From Marthasterias glacialis (taxonomy: Eukaryota; Echinodermata; Asteroidea; Forcipulatida; Asteriidae): DNA of 64,000 bases. Location of the stretch: positions 12,068,878 to 12,132,877 of the forward strand of contig OU452229.1 of NCBI GenBank assembly GCA_911728455.2, read 5' to 3'. The notes beneath the pieces were generated by a model, which worked only from the letters and a program-made list of their open reading frames with translations, had not been told where the DNA came from and searched no databases. The number at the start of each line of letters is the position of its first letter. Position 1 is the stretch's first letter. This document shows positions 1-13,761 of this stretch, piece by piece. Made by a program: the position numbers and the translations under genes.

Positions 1-487
1 CAATGAGCAGGGCTTTCCAACAGTGTCAGACTTGTCAGTTTCCCGCCAATACTTTGGGAGATAGAGCCGTTGCTAAGTCTTGTTTTCATTCTGTTACAGC
101 TTCGTGTACAAAAGTGCCAATAGACAGGCGTTTTGAAGCGCATTCGGTGCAGCCCTTCTCCCTGGTGGTTTCAAGACGGAAGATGGCCCTGGCTGGCCGG
201 GAAAACCAGATTTTCGGATGCAAGACTATGGCAGCTACCTACAGGTACAAGAAATTTCTCTCTAGCCCCAGTATTTCTGGATTTATTGGCCGTGGCGCAG
301 CCGACTACTTTTTGCGGCGTTTTTTTGCTGGCTTCGGTCCAGCACACATGTAGTTGCCTTGGCTATTGTTGACGTACACACAGCATGGCCGTATGCACTG
401 GACATCATCGGGGTGTCCTCACTCCGCGGTCCCTGGCATCCTCCCTGTTTATCCCAAACCCCCAAGACCGGCATTTTCGGAAAGCAC

Positions 488-833
488 ATGAGCAGGGCTT
501 TCCAACAGTGTCGGACTTGTCAGTTTCCCGCCAATACTTTGGGAGATAGAGCCGTTGCTAAGTCTTGTTTTCATTCTGTTACAGCTTCGGGTACAGAAGT
601 GCCATTAGACAGGCGTTTGAAGCGCATTCGGAGCAGCCCTGCTCCCTGGTGGTTTCAAGACGGCGTTTTTTTGCTGGCTTCGGTCCAGCACACATGTAGT
701 TGCCTTGGCTATTGTTGACGTACACACAGCATGGCCGTATGCACTGGACATCATCGGGGTGTCCTCACTCCGCGGTCCCTGGCATCCTCCCTGTTTATCC
801 CAAACCCCCAATACCGGCATTTTCTGAAAGCCA
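488..833 (+). repeat. Truncated 346-bp satellite monomer (first copy)
   Basis: The unit lacks 138 bp of the centre. CAAGACGG is joined directly to CGTTTTTTTGCTGG at about 661. CGG is present at both ends of the lost segment, so the deletion has 3 bp of microhomology. It also carries private substitutions (CTTCGGGTACAGAAG) shared only with the copy at 2770. Confidence 0.9.
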
Positions 834-2769
834 ATGAGCAGGGCTTTCCAACAGTGTCAGACTTGTCAGTTTCCCGCCAATACTTTGGGAGATAGAGCCG
901 TTGCTAAGTCTTGTTTTCATTCTGTTACAGCTTCGTGTACAAAAGTGCCATTAGACAGGCGTTTGAAGCGCATTCGGAGCAGCCCTGCTCCCTGGTGGTT
1001 TCAAGACGGAAGATGGCCCTGGCTGGCCGGGAAAACCAGATTTTCGGATGCAAGACTATGGCAGCTACCTACAGAAACAAGAAATTTCTCTCTAGCCCCA
1101 GTATTTCTGGATTTATTTGCCGTGGCGCAGCCGACTACTTTTTGCGGCGTTTTTTTGCTGGCTTCGGTCCAGCACACATGTAGTTGCCTTGGCTATTGTT
1201 GACGTACACACAGCATGGCCGTATGCACTGGACATCATCGGGGTGTCCTCACTCCGCGGTCCCTGGCATCCTCCCTGTTTATCCCAAACCCCCAAGACCG
1301 GCATTTTCTGAAAGCCAATGAGCAGGGCTTTCCAACAGTGTCAGACTTGTCAGTTTCCTGCCAATACTTGGGGAGATAGAGCCGTTGCTAAGTCTTGTTT
1401 TCATTCTGTTACAGCTTCGTGTACAAAAGTGCCATTAGACAGGCATTTGAAGCGCATTCGGAGCAGACCCGCTCCCTGGTGGTATCAAGACGGAAGATGG
1501 CCCTGGCTGGCCAGGAAAACCAGATTTTCGGATGCAGGACTATGGCAGCTACCTGCAGGTACAAGAAATTTCTCTCTAGCCCCAGTATTTCTGGATTTAT
1601 TGGCCGTGGCGCAGCCGACTACTTTTTGCGGCGTTTTTTTGCTGGCTTCGGTCCAGCACACATGTAGTTGCCTTGGCTATTGTTGACGTACACACAGCAT
1701 GGCCGTATGCACTGGACATCATCGGGGTGTCCTCACTCCGCGGTCCCTGGCATCCTCCCTGTTTATCCCAAACCCCCAAGACCGGCATTTTCTGAAAGCC
1801 AATGAGCAGGGCTTTCCAACAGTGTTAGACTTGTCAGTTTCCTGCCAATACTTGGGGAGATAGAGCCGTTGCTAAGTCTTGTTTTCATTCTGTTACAGCT
1901 TCGTGTACAAAAGTGCCATTAGACAGGCGTTGGAAGCGCATTCGGAGCAGCCCTGCTCCCTGGTGGTTTCAAGACAAAGATGGCCCTGGCTGGCCGGGAA
2001 AACCAGATTTTCGGATGCAAGACTATGGCAGCTACCTACAGGTACAAGAAATTTCTCTCTAGCCCCAGTATTTCTGGATTTATTGGCCGTGGAGCAGCCG
2101 ACTACTTTTTGCGGCGTTTTTTTGCTGGCTTCGGTCCAGCACACATGTAGTTGCCTTGGCTATTGTTGACGTACACACAGCATGGCCGTATGCACTGGAC
2201 ATCATCGGGGTGTCCTCACTCCGCGGTCCCTGGCATCCTCCCCGTTTATCCCAAACCCCCAATACCGGCATTTTCTGAAAGCCAATGAGCAGGGCTTTCC
2301 AACAGTGTCAGACTTGTCAGTTTCCCGCCAATACTTTGGGAGATAGAGCCGTTGCTAAGTCTTGTTTTCATTCTGTTACAGCTTCGTGTACAAAAGTGCC
2401 AATAGACAGGCGTTTTGAAGCGCATTCGGTGCAGCCCTTCTCCCTGGTGGTTTCAAGACGGAAGATGGCCCTGGCTGGCCGGGAAAACCAGATTTTCGGA
2501 TGCAAGACTATGGCAGCTACCTACAGGTACAAGAAATTTCTCTCTAGCCCCAGTATTTCTGGATTTATTGGCCGTGGCGCAGCCGACTACTTTTTGCGGC
2601 GTTTTTTTGCTGGCTTCGGTCCAGCACACATGTAGTTGCCTTGGCTATTGTTGACGTACACACAGCATGGCCGTATGCACTGGACATCATCGGGGTGTCC
2701 TCACTCCGCGGTCCCTGGCATCCTCCCTGTTTATCCCAAACCCCCAAGACCGGCATTTTCGAAAAGCAC

Positions 2770-3115
2770 ATGAGCAGGGCTTTCCAACAGTGTCGGACTT
2801 GTCAGTTTCCCGCCAATACTTTGGGAGATAGAGCCGTTGCTAAGTCTTGTTTTCATTCTGTTACAGCTTCGGGTACAGAAGTGCCATTAGACAGGCGTTT
2901 GAAGCGCATTCGGAGCAGCCCTGCTCCCTGGTGGTTTCAAGACGGCGTTTTTTTGCTGGCTTCGGTCCAGCACACATGTAGTTGCCTTGGCTATTGTTGA
3001 CGTACACACAGCATGGCCGTATGCACTGGACATCATCGGGGTGTCCTCACTCCGCGGTCCCTGGCATCCTCCCTGTTTATCCCAAACCCCCAAGACCGGC
3101 ATTTTCTGAAAGCCA
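2770..3115 (+). repeat. Truncated 346-bp satellite monomer (second copy)
   Basis: The same 138-bp internal deletion as the unit at 488, with the same private substitutions, so it arose by duplication and not by a second deletion. The junction CGG is at 2943-2945. Confidence 0.9.
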
Positions 3116-5533
3116 ATGAGCAGGGCTTTCCAACAGTGTCAGACTTGTCAGTTTCCCGCCAATACGTTGGGAGATAGAGCCGTTGCTAAGTCTTGTTTTC
3201 ATTCTGTTACAGCTTCGTGTACAAAAGTGCCATTAGACAGGCGTTTGAAGCGCATTCGGAGCAGCCCCGCTCCCTGGTGGTTTCAAGACGGAAGATGGCC
3301 TTGGTTGGCCAGGAAAACCAGATTTTCGGATGAAGAACTATGGCAGCTACCTACAGGTACAAGAAATTTCTCTCTAGCCCTAGTATTTCTGGATTTATTG
3401 GCTGTGGCGCAGCCGACTACTTTTTTTGGCGTTTTTTTGCTGGCTTCGGTCCAGCACACATGTAGTTGCCTTGGGTATTGTTGACGTACACACAGCATGG
3501 CCGTATTCACTGGACATCATCGGGGTGTCCTCACCCCGCGGTCCCTGGCATCCTCCCCGTTTATCCCAAAACCCCAAGACCGGCATTTTCGGAAAGCCCA
3601 TGAGCAGGGCTTTCCAACAGTGTCAGACTTGTCAGTTTCCCGCCAATACTTTGGGAGATAGAGCCGTTGCTAAGTCTTGTTTTCATTCTGTTACAGGTTC
3701 GTGTACAAAAGTGCCATTAGACAGGCGTTTGAAGCGCATTCGGAGCAGCCCTGCTCCCTGGTGGTTTCAAGACGGAAGATGGCCCTGGCTGGCCGGGAAA
3801 ACCAGATTTTCGGATGCAAGACTATGGCAGCTACCTACAGGTACAAGAACTTTCTCTCTAGCCCCAGTATTTCTGGATTTATTGGCCGTGGCGCAGTCGA
3901 CTACTTTTTGCGGCGTTTTTTTGCTGGCTTCGGTCCAGCACACATATAGTTGCCTTGGCTATTGTTGACGTACACACAGCATGGCCGTATGCACTGGACA
4001 TCATCGGGGTGTCCTCACTCCGCGGTCCTGGCATCCTCCCTGTTTATCCCAAACCCCCAAGACCGGCATTTTCTGAAAGCCAATGAGCAGGGCTTTCCAA
4101 CAGTGTCAGACTTGTCAGTTTCCCGCCAATACTTTGGGAGATAGAGCCGTTGCTAAGTCTTGTTTTCATTCTGTTACAGCTTCGTGTACAAAAGTGCCAT
4201 TAGACAGGCGTTTGAAGCGCATTCGGAGCAGCCCTGCTCCCTGGTGGTTTCAAGACGGAAGATGGCCCTGGCTGGCCGGGAAAACCAGATTTTCGGATGC
4301 AAGACTATGGCAGCTACCTACAGGTACAAGAAATTTCTCTCTAGCCCCAGTATTTCTGGATTTATTGGCCGTGGCGCAGCCGACTACTTTTTGCGGCGTT
4401 TTTTTTGCTGGCTTCGGTCCAGCACACATGTAGTTGCCTTGGCTATTGTTGACGTACACACAGCATGGCCGTATGCACTGGACATCATCGGGGTGTCCTC
4501 ACTCCGCGGTCCCTGGCATCCTCCCTGTTTATCCCAAACCCCCAAGACCGGCATTTTCTGAAAGCCAATGAGCAGGGCTTTCCAACAGTGTCAGACTTGT
4601 CAGTTTCCTGCCAATACTTTGGGAGATAGAGCCGTTGCTAAGTCTTGTTTTCATTCTGTTACAGCTTCGTGTACAAAAGTGCCATTAGACAGGCATTTGA
4701 AGCGCATTCGGAGCAGCCCCGCTCCCTGGTGGTATCAAGACGGAAGATGGCCCTGGTTGGCCAGGAAAACCAGATTTTCGGATGCAGGACTATGGCAGCT
4801 ACCTGCAGGTACAAGAAATTTCTCTCTAGCCCTAGTATTTCTGGATTTATTGGCCGTGGCGCAGCCGACTACTTTTTGCGGCGTTTTTTTGCTGGCTTCG
4901 GTCCAGCACACATGTAGTTGCCTTGGCTATTGTTGACGTACACACAGCATGGCCGTATGCACTGGACATCATCGGGGTGTCCTCACTCCGCGGTCCCTGG
5001 CATCCTCCCTGTTTATCCCAAACCCCCAAGACCGGCATTTTCTGAAAGCCAATGAGCAGGGCTTTCCAACAGTGTCAGACTTGTCAGTTTCCCGCCAATA
5101 CTTTGGGAGACAGAGCCGTTGCTAAGTCTTGTTTTCATTCTGTTACAGCTTCGTGTACAAAAGTGCCATTAGACAGGCGTTTCAAGCGCATTCGGAGCAG
5201 CCCTGCTCCCTGGTGGTTTCAAGACGGAAGATGGCCCTGGCTGGCCGGGAAAACCATTTTCGGATGCAAGACTATGGCAGCTACCTACAGGTACAAGAAC
5301 TTTCTCTCTAGCCCCAGTATTTCTGGATTTATTGGCCGTGGCGCAGCCGACTACTTTTTTCGGCGTTTTTTTGCTGGCTTCGGTCCAGCACACATATAAT
5401 TGCCTTGGCTATTGTTGACGTACACACAGCATGGCCGTATGCACTGGACATCATCGGGGTGTCCTCACTCCGCGGTCCCTGGCATCCTCCCTGTTTATCC
5501 CAAACCCCCAAGACCGGCATTTTCTGAAAGCCA

Positions 5534-6017
5534 ATGAGCAGGGCTTTCCAACAGTGTCAGACTTGTCAGTTTCCCGCCAATACTTTGGGAGATAGAGCCG
5601 TTGCTAAGTCTTGTTTTCATTCTGTTACAGCTTCGTGTACAAAAGTGCCATTAGACAGGCGTTTGAAGCGCATTCGGAGCAGCCCTGCTCCCTGGTGGTT
5701 TCAAGACGGAAGATGGCCCTGGCTGGCCGGGAAAACCAGATTTTCGGATGCAAGACTATGGCAGCTACCTACAGGTACAAGAAATTTCTCTCTAGCCCCA
5801 GTATTTCTGGATTTATTGGCCGTGGCGCAGCCGACTACTTTTTGCGGCGTTTTTTTGCTGGCTTCGGACCAGCACACATGTAGTTGCCTTGGCTATTGTT
5901 GACGTACACACAGCATGGCCGTATGCACTGGACATCATCGGGGTGTCCTCACTCCGCGGTCCCTGGCATCCTCCCTGTTTATCCCAAACCCCCAAGACCG
6001 GCATTTTCTGAAAAACA
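5534..6017 (+). repeat. Reference monomer, type A
   Basis: A clean 484-bp unit of the commoner type. Marks of type A are CTGCTCC after the AGC of the centre, GGTTTCAAG, GGCTGGCCGGG, GCAAGACT, CTACAGG, CCCCAG and TTTTTGCGG. It has a 7-bp dyad, GGAGCAG facing CTGCTCC. CTAAG at 5604-5608, a pyrimidine-rich run and ACAG ending at 5630 resemble a 3' splice site, and CAG/GTACAAG at 5772 resembles a donor. A SacII site (CCGCGG) lies in the last third, just before the CCTG that the retrotransposon used in another monomer. Confidence 0.9.
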
Positions 6018-9000
6018 ATGAGCAGGGCTTTCCAACAGTGTCAGACTTGTCAGTTTCCTGCCAATACTTTGGGAGATAGAGCCGTTGCTAAGTCTTGTTT
6101 TCATTCTGTTACAGCTTCGTGTACAAAAGTGCCATTAGACAGGCATTTGAAGCGCATTCGGAGCAGCCCCGCTCCCTGGTGGTATCAAGACGGAAGATGG
6201 CCCTGGTTGGCCAGGAAAACCAGATTTTCGGATGCAGGACTATGGCAGCTACCTGCAGGTACAAGAAATTTCTCTCTAGCCCCAGTATTTCTGGATTTAT
6301 TGGCTGTGGCGCAGCCGACTACTTTTTTCGGCATTTTTTTGCTGGCTTCGGTCCAGCACACATGTAGTTGCCTTGGCTATTGTTGACGTACACACAGCAT
6401 GGCCGTATGCACTGGACATCATCGGGGTGTCCTCACTCCGCGGTCCCTGGCATCCTCCCTGTTTATCCCAAACCCCCAAGACCGGCATTTTCGGAAAGCC
6501 AATGAGCAGGGCTTTCCAACAGTGTCAGACTTGTCAGTTTCCCGCCAATACGTTGGGAGATAGAGCCGTTGCTAAGTGTTGTTTCATTCTGTTACAGCTT
6601 CGTGTACAAAAGTGCCATTAGACAGGCGTTTGAAGCGCATTCGGAGCAGCCCCGCTCCCTGGTGGTTTCAAGACGGAAGATGGCCTTGGTTGACCAGGAA
6701 AACCAGATTTTCGGATGCAGGACTATGGCAGCTACCTGCAGGTACAAGAAATTTCTCTCTAGCCCTAGTATTTCTGGATTTATTGGCCGTGGCGCAGCCG
6801 ACTACTTTTTGCGGCGTTTTTTTGCTGGCTTCGGTCCAGCACACATGTAGTTGCCTTGGCTATTGTTGACGTACACACAGCATGGCCGTATTCACTGGAC
6901 ATCATCGGGGTGTCCTCACTCCGCGGTCCCTGGCATCCTCCCTGTTTATCCCAAAACCCCAAGACCGGCATTTTCGGAAAGCCCATGAGCAGGGCTTTCC
7001 AACAGTGTCAGACTTGTCAGTTTCCCGCCAATACTTTGGGAGATAGAGCCGTTGCTAAGTCTTGTTTTCATTCTGTTACAGCTTCGTGTACAAAAGTGCC
7101 ATTAGACAGGCGTTTCAAGCGCATTCGGAGCAGCCCTGCTCCCTGGTGGTTTCAAGACGGAAGATGGCCCTGGCTGGCCGGGAAAACCAGATTTTCGGAT
7201 GCAAGACTATGGCAGCTACCTACAGGTACAAGAACTTTCTCTCTAGCCCCAGTATTTCTGGATTTATTGGCCGTGGCGCAGCCGACTACTTTTTTCGGCG
7301 TTTTTTTGCTGGCTTCGGTCCAGCACACATATAATTGCCTTGGCTATTGTTGACGTACACACAGCATGGCCGTATGCACTGGACATCATCGGGGTGTCCT
7401 CACTCCGCGGTCCCTGGCATCCTCCCTGTTTATCCCAAACCCCCAAGACCGGCATTTTCTGAAAGCCAATGAGCAGGGCTTTCCAACAGTGTCAGACTTG
7501 TCAGTTTCCCGCCAATACTTTGGGAGATAGAGCCGTTGCTAAGTCTTGTTTTCATTCTGTTACAGCTTCGTGTACAAAAGTGCCATTAGACAGGCGTTTG
7601 AAGCGCATTCGGAGCAGCCCTGCTCCCTGGTGGTTTCAAGACGGAAGATGGCCCTGGCTGGCCGGGAAAAGCAGATTTTCGGATGCAAGACTATGGCAGC
7701 TACCTACAGGTACAAGAAATTTCTCTCTAGCCCCAGTATTTCTGGATTTATTGGCCGTGGCGCAGCCGACTACTTTTTGCGGCGTTTTTTTGCTGGCTTC
7801 GGACCAGCACACATGTAGTTGCCTTGGCTATTGTTGACGTACACACAGCATGGCCGTATGCACTGGACATCATCGGGGTGTCCTCACTCCGCGGTCCCTG
7901 GCATCCTCCCTGTTTATCCCAAACCCCCAAGACCGGCATTTTCTGAAAGCCAATGAGCAGGGCTTTCCAACAGTGTCAGACTTGTCAGTTTCCTGCCAAT
8001 ACTTTGGGAGATAGAGCCGTTGCTAAGTCTTGTTTTCATTCTGTTACAGCTTCGTGTACAAAAGTGCCATTAGACAGGCATTTGAAGCGCATTCGGAGCA
8101 GCCCCGCTCCCTGGTGGTATCAAGACGGAAGATGGCCCTGGTTGGCCAGGAAAACCAGATTTTCGGATGCAGGACTATGGCAGCTACCTGCAGGTACAAG
8201 AAATTTCTCTCTAGCCCCAGTATTTCTGGATTTATTGGCTGTGGCGCAGCCGACTACTTTTTTCGGCATTTTTTTGCTGGCTTCGGTCCAGCACACATGT
8301 AGTTGCCTTGGCTATTGTTGACGTACACACAGCATGGCCGTATGCACTGGACATCATCGGGGTGTCCTCACTCCGCGGTCCCTGGCATCCTCCCTGTTTA
8401 TCCCAAACCCCCAAGACCGGCATTTTCGGAAAGCCAATGAGCAGGGCTTTCCAACAGTGTCAGACTTGTCAGTTTCCTGCCAATACTTTGGGAGATAGAG
8501 CCGTTGCTAAGTCTTGTTTTCATTCTGTTACAGCTTCGTGTACATAAGTGCCATTAGACAGGCATTTGAAGCGCATTCGGAGCAGCCCCGCTCCCTGGTG
8601 GTAACAAGACGGAAGATGGCCCTGGTTGGCCAGGAAAACCAGATTTTCGGATGCAGGACTATGGCAGCTACCTGCAGGTACAAGAAATTTCTCTCTAGCC
8701 CTAGTATTTCTGGAGTTATTGGCTGTGGCGCAGCCGACTACTTTTTTCGGCATTTTTTTGCTGGCTTCGGTCCAGCACACATGTAGTTGCCTTGGCTATT
8801 GTTGACGTACACACAGCATGGCCGTATTCACTGGACATCATCGGGGTGTCCTCACTCCGCGGTCCCTGGCATCCTCCCTGTTTATCCCAAACCCCCAAGA
8901 CCGGCATTTTCGGAAAGCCCATGAGCAGGGCTTTCTAACAGTGTCAGACTTGTCAGTTTCCCGCTAATACTTTGGGAGATAGAGCCGTTGCTAAGTCTTG

Positions 9001-12000
9001 TTTTCATTCTGTTACAGCTTCGTGTACAAAAGTGCCATTAGACAGGCGTTTGAAGCGCATTCGGAGCAGCCCTGCTCCCTGGTGGTTTCAAGACGGAAGA
9101 TTGCCCTGGCTGGCCGGGAAAACCAGATTTTCGGATGCAAGACTATGGCAGCTACCTACAGGTACAAGAACTTTCTCTCTAGCCCCAGTATTTCTGGATT
9201 TATTGGCCGTGGCGCAGCCGACTACTTTTTGCGGCGTTTTTTTGCTGGCTTCGGTCCAGCACACATATAGTTGCCTTGGCTATTGTTGACGTACACACAG
9301 CATGGCCGTATGCACTGGACATCATCGGGGTGTCCTCACTCCGCGGTCCCTGGCATCCTCCCTGTTTATCCCAAACCCCCAAGACCGGCATTTTCTGAAA
9401 GCCAATGAGCAGGGCTTTCCAACAGTGTCAGACTTGTCAGTTTCCTGCCAATACTTTGGGAGATAGAGCCGTTGCTAAGTCTTGTTTTCATTCTGTTACA
9501 GCTTCGTGTACAAAAGTGCCATTAGACAGGCGTTTGAAGCGCATTCGGAGCAGCCCTGCTCCCTGGTGGTTTCAAGACGGAAGATGGCCCTGGCTGGCCG
9601 GGAAAACCAGATTTTCGGATGCAAGACTATGGCAGCTACCTACAGGTACAAGAAATTTCTCTCTAGCCCCAGTATTTCTGGATTTATTGGCCGTGGCGCA
9701 GCCGACTACTTTTTTCGGCATTTTTTTGCTGGCTTCGGTCCAGCACACATGTAGTTGCCTTGGCTATTGTTGACGTACACACAGCATGGCCGTATTCACT
9801 GGACATCATCGGGGTGTCCTCACTCCGCGGTCCCTGGCATCCTCCCTGTTTATCCCAAACCCCCAAGACCGGCATTTTCGGAAAGCCCATGAGCAGGGCT
9901 TTCTAACAGTGTCAGACTTGTCAGTTTCCCGCTAATACTTTGGGAGATAGAGCCGTTGCTAAGTCTTGTTTTCATTCTGTTACAGCTTCGTGTACAAAAG
10001 TGCCATTAGACAGGCGTTTGAAGCGCATTCGGAGCAGCCCTGCTCCCTGGTGGTTTCAAGACGGAAGATGGCCCTGGCTGGCCGGGAAAACCAGATTTTC
10101 GGATGCAAGACTATGGCAGCTACCTACAGGTACAAGAAATTTCTCTCTAGCCCCAGTATTTCTGGATTTATTGGCCGTGGCGCAGCCGACTACTTTTTGC
10201 GGCGTTTTTTTTGCTGGCTTCGGTCCAGCACACATGTAGTTGCCTTGGCTATTGTTGACGTACACACAGCATGGCCGTATGCACTGGACATCATCGGGGT
10301 GTCCTCACTCCGCGGTCCCTGGCATCCTCCCTGTTTATCCCAAACCCCCAAGACCGGCATTTTCTGAAAGCCAATGAGCAGGGCTTTCCAACAGTGTCAG
10401 ACTTGTCAGTTTCCCGCCAATACTTTGGGAGATAGAGCCGTTGCTAAGTCTTGTTTTCATTCTGTTACAGCTTCGTGTACAAAAGTGCCATTAGACAGGC
10501 GTTTGAAGCGCATTCGGAGCAGCCCCGCTCCCTGGTGGTATCAAGACGGAAGATGGCCCTGGTTGGCCAGGAAAACCAGATTTTCGGATGAAGGACTATG
10601 GCAGCTACCTACAGGTACAATAAATTTCTCTCTAGCCCTAGTATTTCTGGATTTATTGGCTGTGGCGCAGCCGACTACTTTTTTCGGCGTTTTTTTGCTG
10701 GCTTCGGTCCAGCACACATGTAGTTGCCTTGGCTATTGTTGACGTACACACAGCATGGCCGTATGCACTGGACATCATCGGGGTGTCCTCACTCCGCGGT
10801 CCCTGGCATCCTCCCTGTTTATCCCAAACCCCCAAGACCGGCATTTTCTGAAAGCCAATGAGCAGGGCTTTCCAACAGTGTCAGACTTGTCAGTTTCCCG
10901 CCAATACTTTGGGAGATAGAGCCGTTGCTAAGTCTTGTTTTCATTCTGTTACAGCTTCGTGTACATAAGTGCCATTAAACAGGCGTTTGAAGCGCATTCG
11001 GAGCAGCCCCGCTCCCTGGTGGTTTCAAGACGGAAGATGGCCCTGGTTGGCCAGGAAAACCAGATTTTCGGATGAAGGACTATGGCAGCTACCTACAGGT
11101 ACAAGAAATTTCTCTCTAGCCCTAGTATTTCTGGATTTATTGGCTGTGGCGCAGCCGACTACTTTTTTCGGCGTTTTTTTGCTGGCTTCGGTCCAGCACA
11201 CATGTAGTTGCCTTGGCTATTGTTGACGTACACACAGCATGGCCGTATGCACTGGACATCATCGGGGTGTCCTCACTCCGCGGTCCCTGGCATCCTCCCT
11301 GTTTATCCCAAACCCCCAAGACCGGCATTTTCGGAAAGCCAATGAGCAGGGCTTTCCAACAGTGTCAGACTTGTCAGTTTCCTGCCAATACTTTGGGAGA
11401 TAGAGCCGTTGCTAAGTCTTGTTTTCATTCTGTTACAGCTTCGTGTACATAAGTGCCATTAAACAGGCGTTTGAAGCGCATTCGGAGCAGCCCCACTCCC
11501 TGGTGGTATCAAGACGGAAGATGGCCCTGGTTGGCCAGGAAAACCAGGGTTTCGGATGCAGGACTATGGCAGCTACCTGCAGGTACAAGAAATTTCTCTC
11601 TAGCCCTAGTATTTCTGGATTTATTGGCTGTGGCGCAGCCGACTACTTTTTTCGGCGTTTTTTTGCTGGCTTCGGTCCAGCACACATGTAGTTGCCTTGG
11701 CTATTGTTGACGTACACACAGCATGGCCGTATTCACTGGACATCATCGGGGTGTCCTCACTCCGCGGTCCCTGGCATCCTCCCTGTTTATCCCAAACCCC
11801 CAAGACCGGCATTTTCGGAAAGCCCATGAGCAGGGCTTTCTAACAGTGTCAAACTTGTCAGTTTCCCGCTAATACTTTGGGAGATAGAGCCGTTGCTAAG
11901 TCTTGTTTTCATTCTGTTACAGCTTCGTGTACAAAAGTGCCATTAGACAGGCGTTTGAAGCGCATTCGGAGCAGCCCTGCTCCCTGGTGGTTTCAAGACG

Positions 12001-13761
12001 GAAGATTGCCCTGGCTGGCCGGGAAAACCAGATTTTCGGATGCAAGACTATGGCAGCTACCTACAGGTACAAGAAATTTCTGTCTAGCCCCAGTATTTCT
12101 GGATTTATTGGCCGTGGCGCAGCCGACTACTTTTTTCGGCATTTTTTTGCTGGCTTTGGTCCAGCACACATGTAGTTGCCTTGGCTATTGTTGACGTACA
12201 CACAGCATGGCCGTATTCACTGGACATCATCGGGGTGTCCTCACTCCGCGGTCCCTGGCATCCTCCCTGTTTATCCCAAACCCCCAAGACCGGCATTTTC
12301 GGAAAGCCCATGAGCAGGGCTTTCTAACAGTGTCAGACTTGTCAGTTTCCCGCTAATACTTTGGGAGATAGAGCCGTTGCTAAGTCTTGTTTTCATTCTG
12401 TTACAGCTTCGTGTACAAAAGTGCCATTAGACAGGCGTTTGAAGCGCATTCGGAGCAGCCCTGCTCCCTGGTGGTTTCAAGACGGAAGATGGCCCTGGCT
12501 GGCCGGGAAAACCAGATTTTCGGATGCAAGACTATGGCAGCTACCTACAGGTACAAGAAATTTCTCTCTAGCCCCAGTATTTCTGGATTTATTGGCCGTG
12601 GCGCAGCCGACTACTTTTTGCCGCGTTTTTTTGCTGGCTTCGGTCCAGCACACATGTAGTTGCCTTGGCTATTGTTGACGTACACACAGCATGGCCGTAT
12701 GCACTGGACATCATCGGGGTGTCCTCACTCCGCGGTCCCTGGCATCCTCCCTGTTTATCCCAAACCCCCAAGACCGGCATTTTCGGAAGGCCCATGAGCA
12801 GGGCTTTCCAACAGTGTCAGACTTGTCAGTTTCCCGCCAATACTTTGGGAGATAGAGCCGTTGCTAAGTCTTGTTTTCATTCTGTTACAGCTTCGTGTAC
12901 AAAAGTGCCATTAGACAGGCGTTTGAAGTGCATTCGGAGCAGCCCCGCTCCCTGGTGGTTTCAAGACGGAAGATGGCCCTGGCTGGCCAGGAAAACCAGA
13001 TTTTCGGATGAAGGACTATGGCAGCTACCTACAGGTACAAGAAATTTCTCTCTAGCCCTAGTATTTCTGGATTTATTGGCTGTGGCGCAGCCGACTACTT
13101 TTTTCGGCGTTTTTTTGCTGGCTTCGGTCCAGCACACATGTAGTTGCCTTGGCTATTGTTGACGTACACACAGCATGGCCGTATGCACTGGACATCATCG
13201 GGGTGTCCTCACTCCGCGGTCCCTGGCATCCTCCCTGTTTATCCCAAACCCCCAAGACCGGCATTTTCTGAAAGCCAATGAGCAGGGCTTTCCAACAGTG
13301 TCAGACTTGTCAGTTTCCCGCCAATACTTTGGGAGATAGAGCCGTTGCTAAGTCTTGTTTTCATTCTGTTACAGCTTCGTGTACAAAAGTGCCATTAGAC
13401 AGGCGTTTGAAGCGCATTCGGAGCAGCCCTGCTCCCTGGTGGTTTCAAGACGGAAGATGGCCCTGGCTGGCCGGGAAAACCAGATTTTCGGATGCAAGAC
13501 TATGGCAGCTACCTACAGGTACAAGAAAATTCTCTCTAGCCCCAGTATTTCTGGATTTATTGGCCGTGGCGCAGCCGACTACTTTTTGCGGCGTTTTTTT
13601 GCTGGCTTTGGTCCAGCACACATGTAGTTGCCTTGGCTATTGTTGACGTACACACAGCATGGCCGTATGCACTGGACATCATCGGGGTGTCCTCACTCCG
13701 CGGTCCCTGGCATCCTCCCTGTTTATCCCAAACCCCCAAGACCGGCATTTTCTGAAAGCCA

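Larger units (their letters stand above)
3..3115. repeat. Duplicated pair of monomers, offset 2282 bp
   Basis: Positions 3-833 recur almost unchanged at 2285-3115. Both copies contain a 485-bp unit with an extra T (GCGTTTTGAAG) followed by a 346-bp truncated unit. The match ends in the next monomer: 834 has TACTTTGGG and CTGCTCC, while 3116 has TACGTTGGG and CCGCTCC. One visible difference inside the copies is TTTCGGAAAGC near 475 against TTTCGAAAAGC near 2757. Confidence 0.85.

Noticed and set aside
5534-6017. CENP-B box in the monomer
   Set aside because: I checked TTCG and CCCG contexts on both strands and none fits the core pattern TTCGNNNNANNCGGG.
5534-6017. Pol III A/B boxes (tRNA-derived SINE origin)
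   Set aside because: GGTTTCAAGAC only loosely resembles a B box and no matching A box lies at the right distance.
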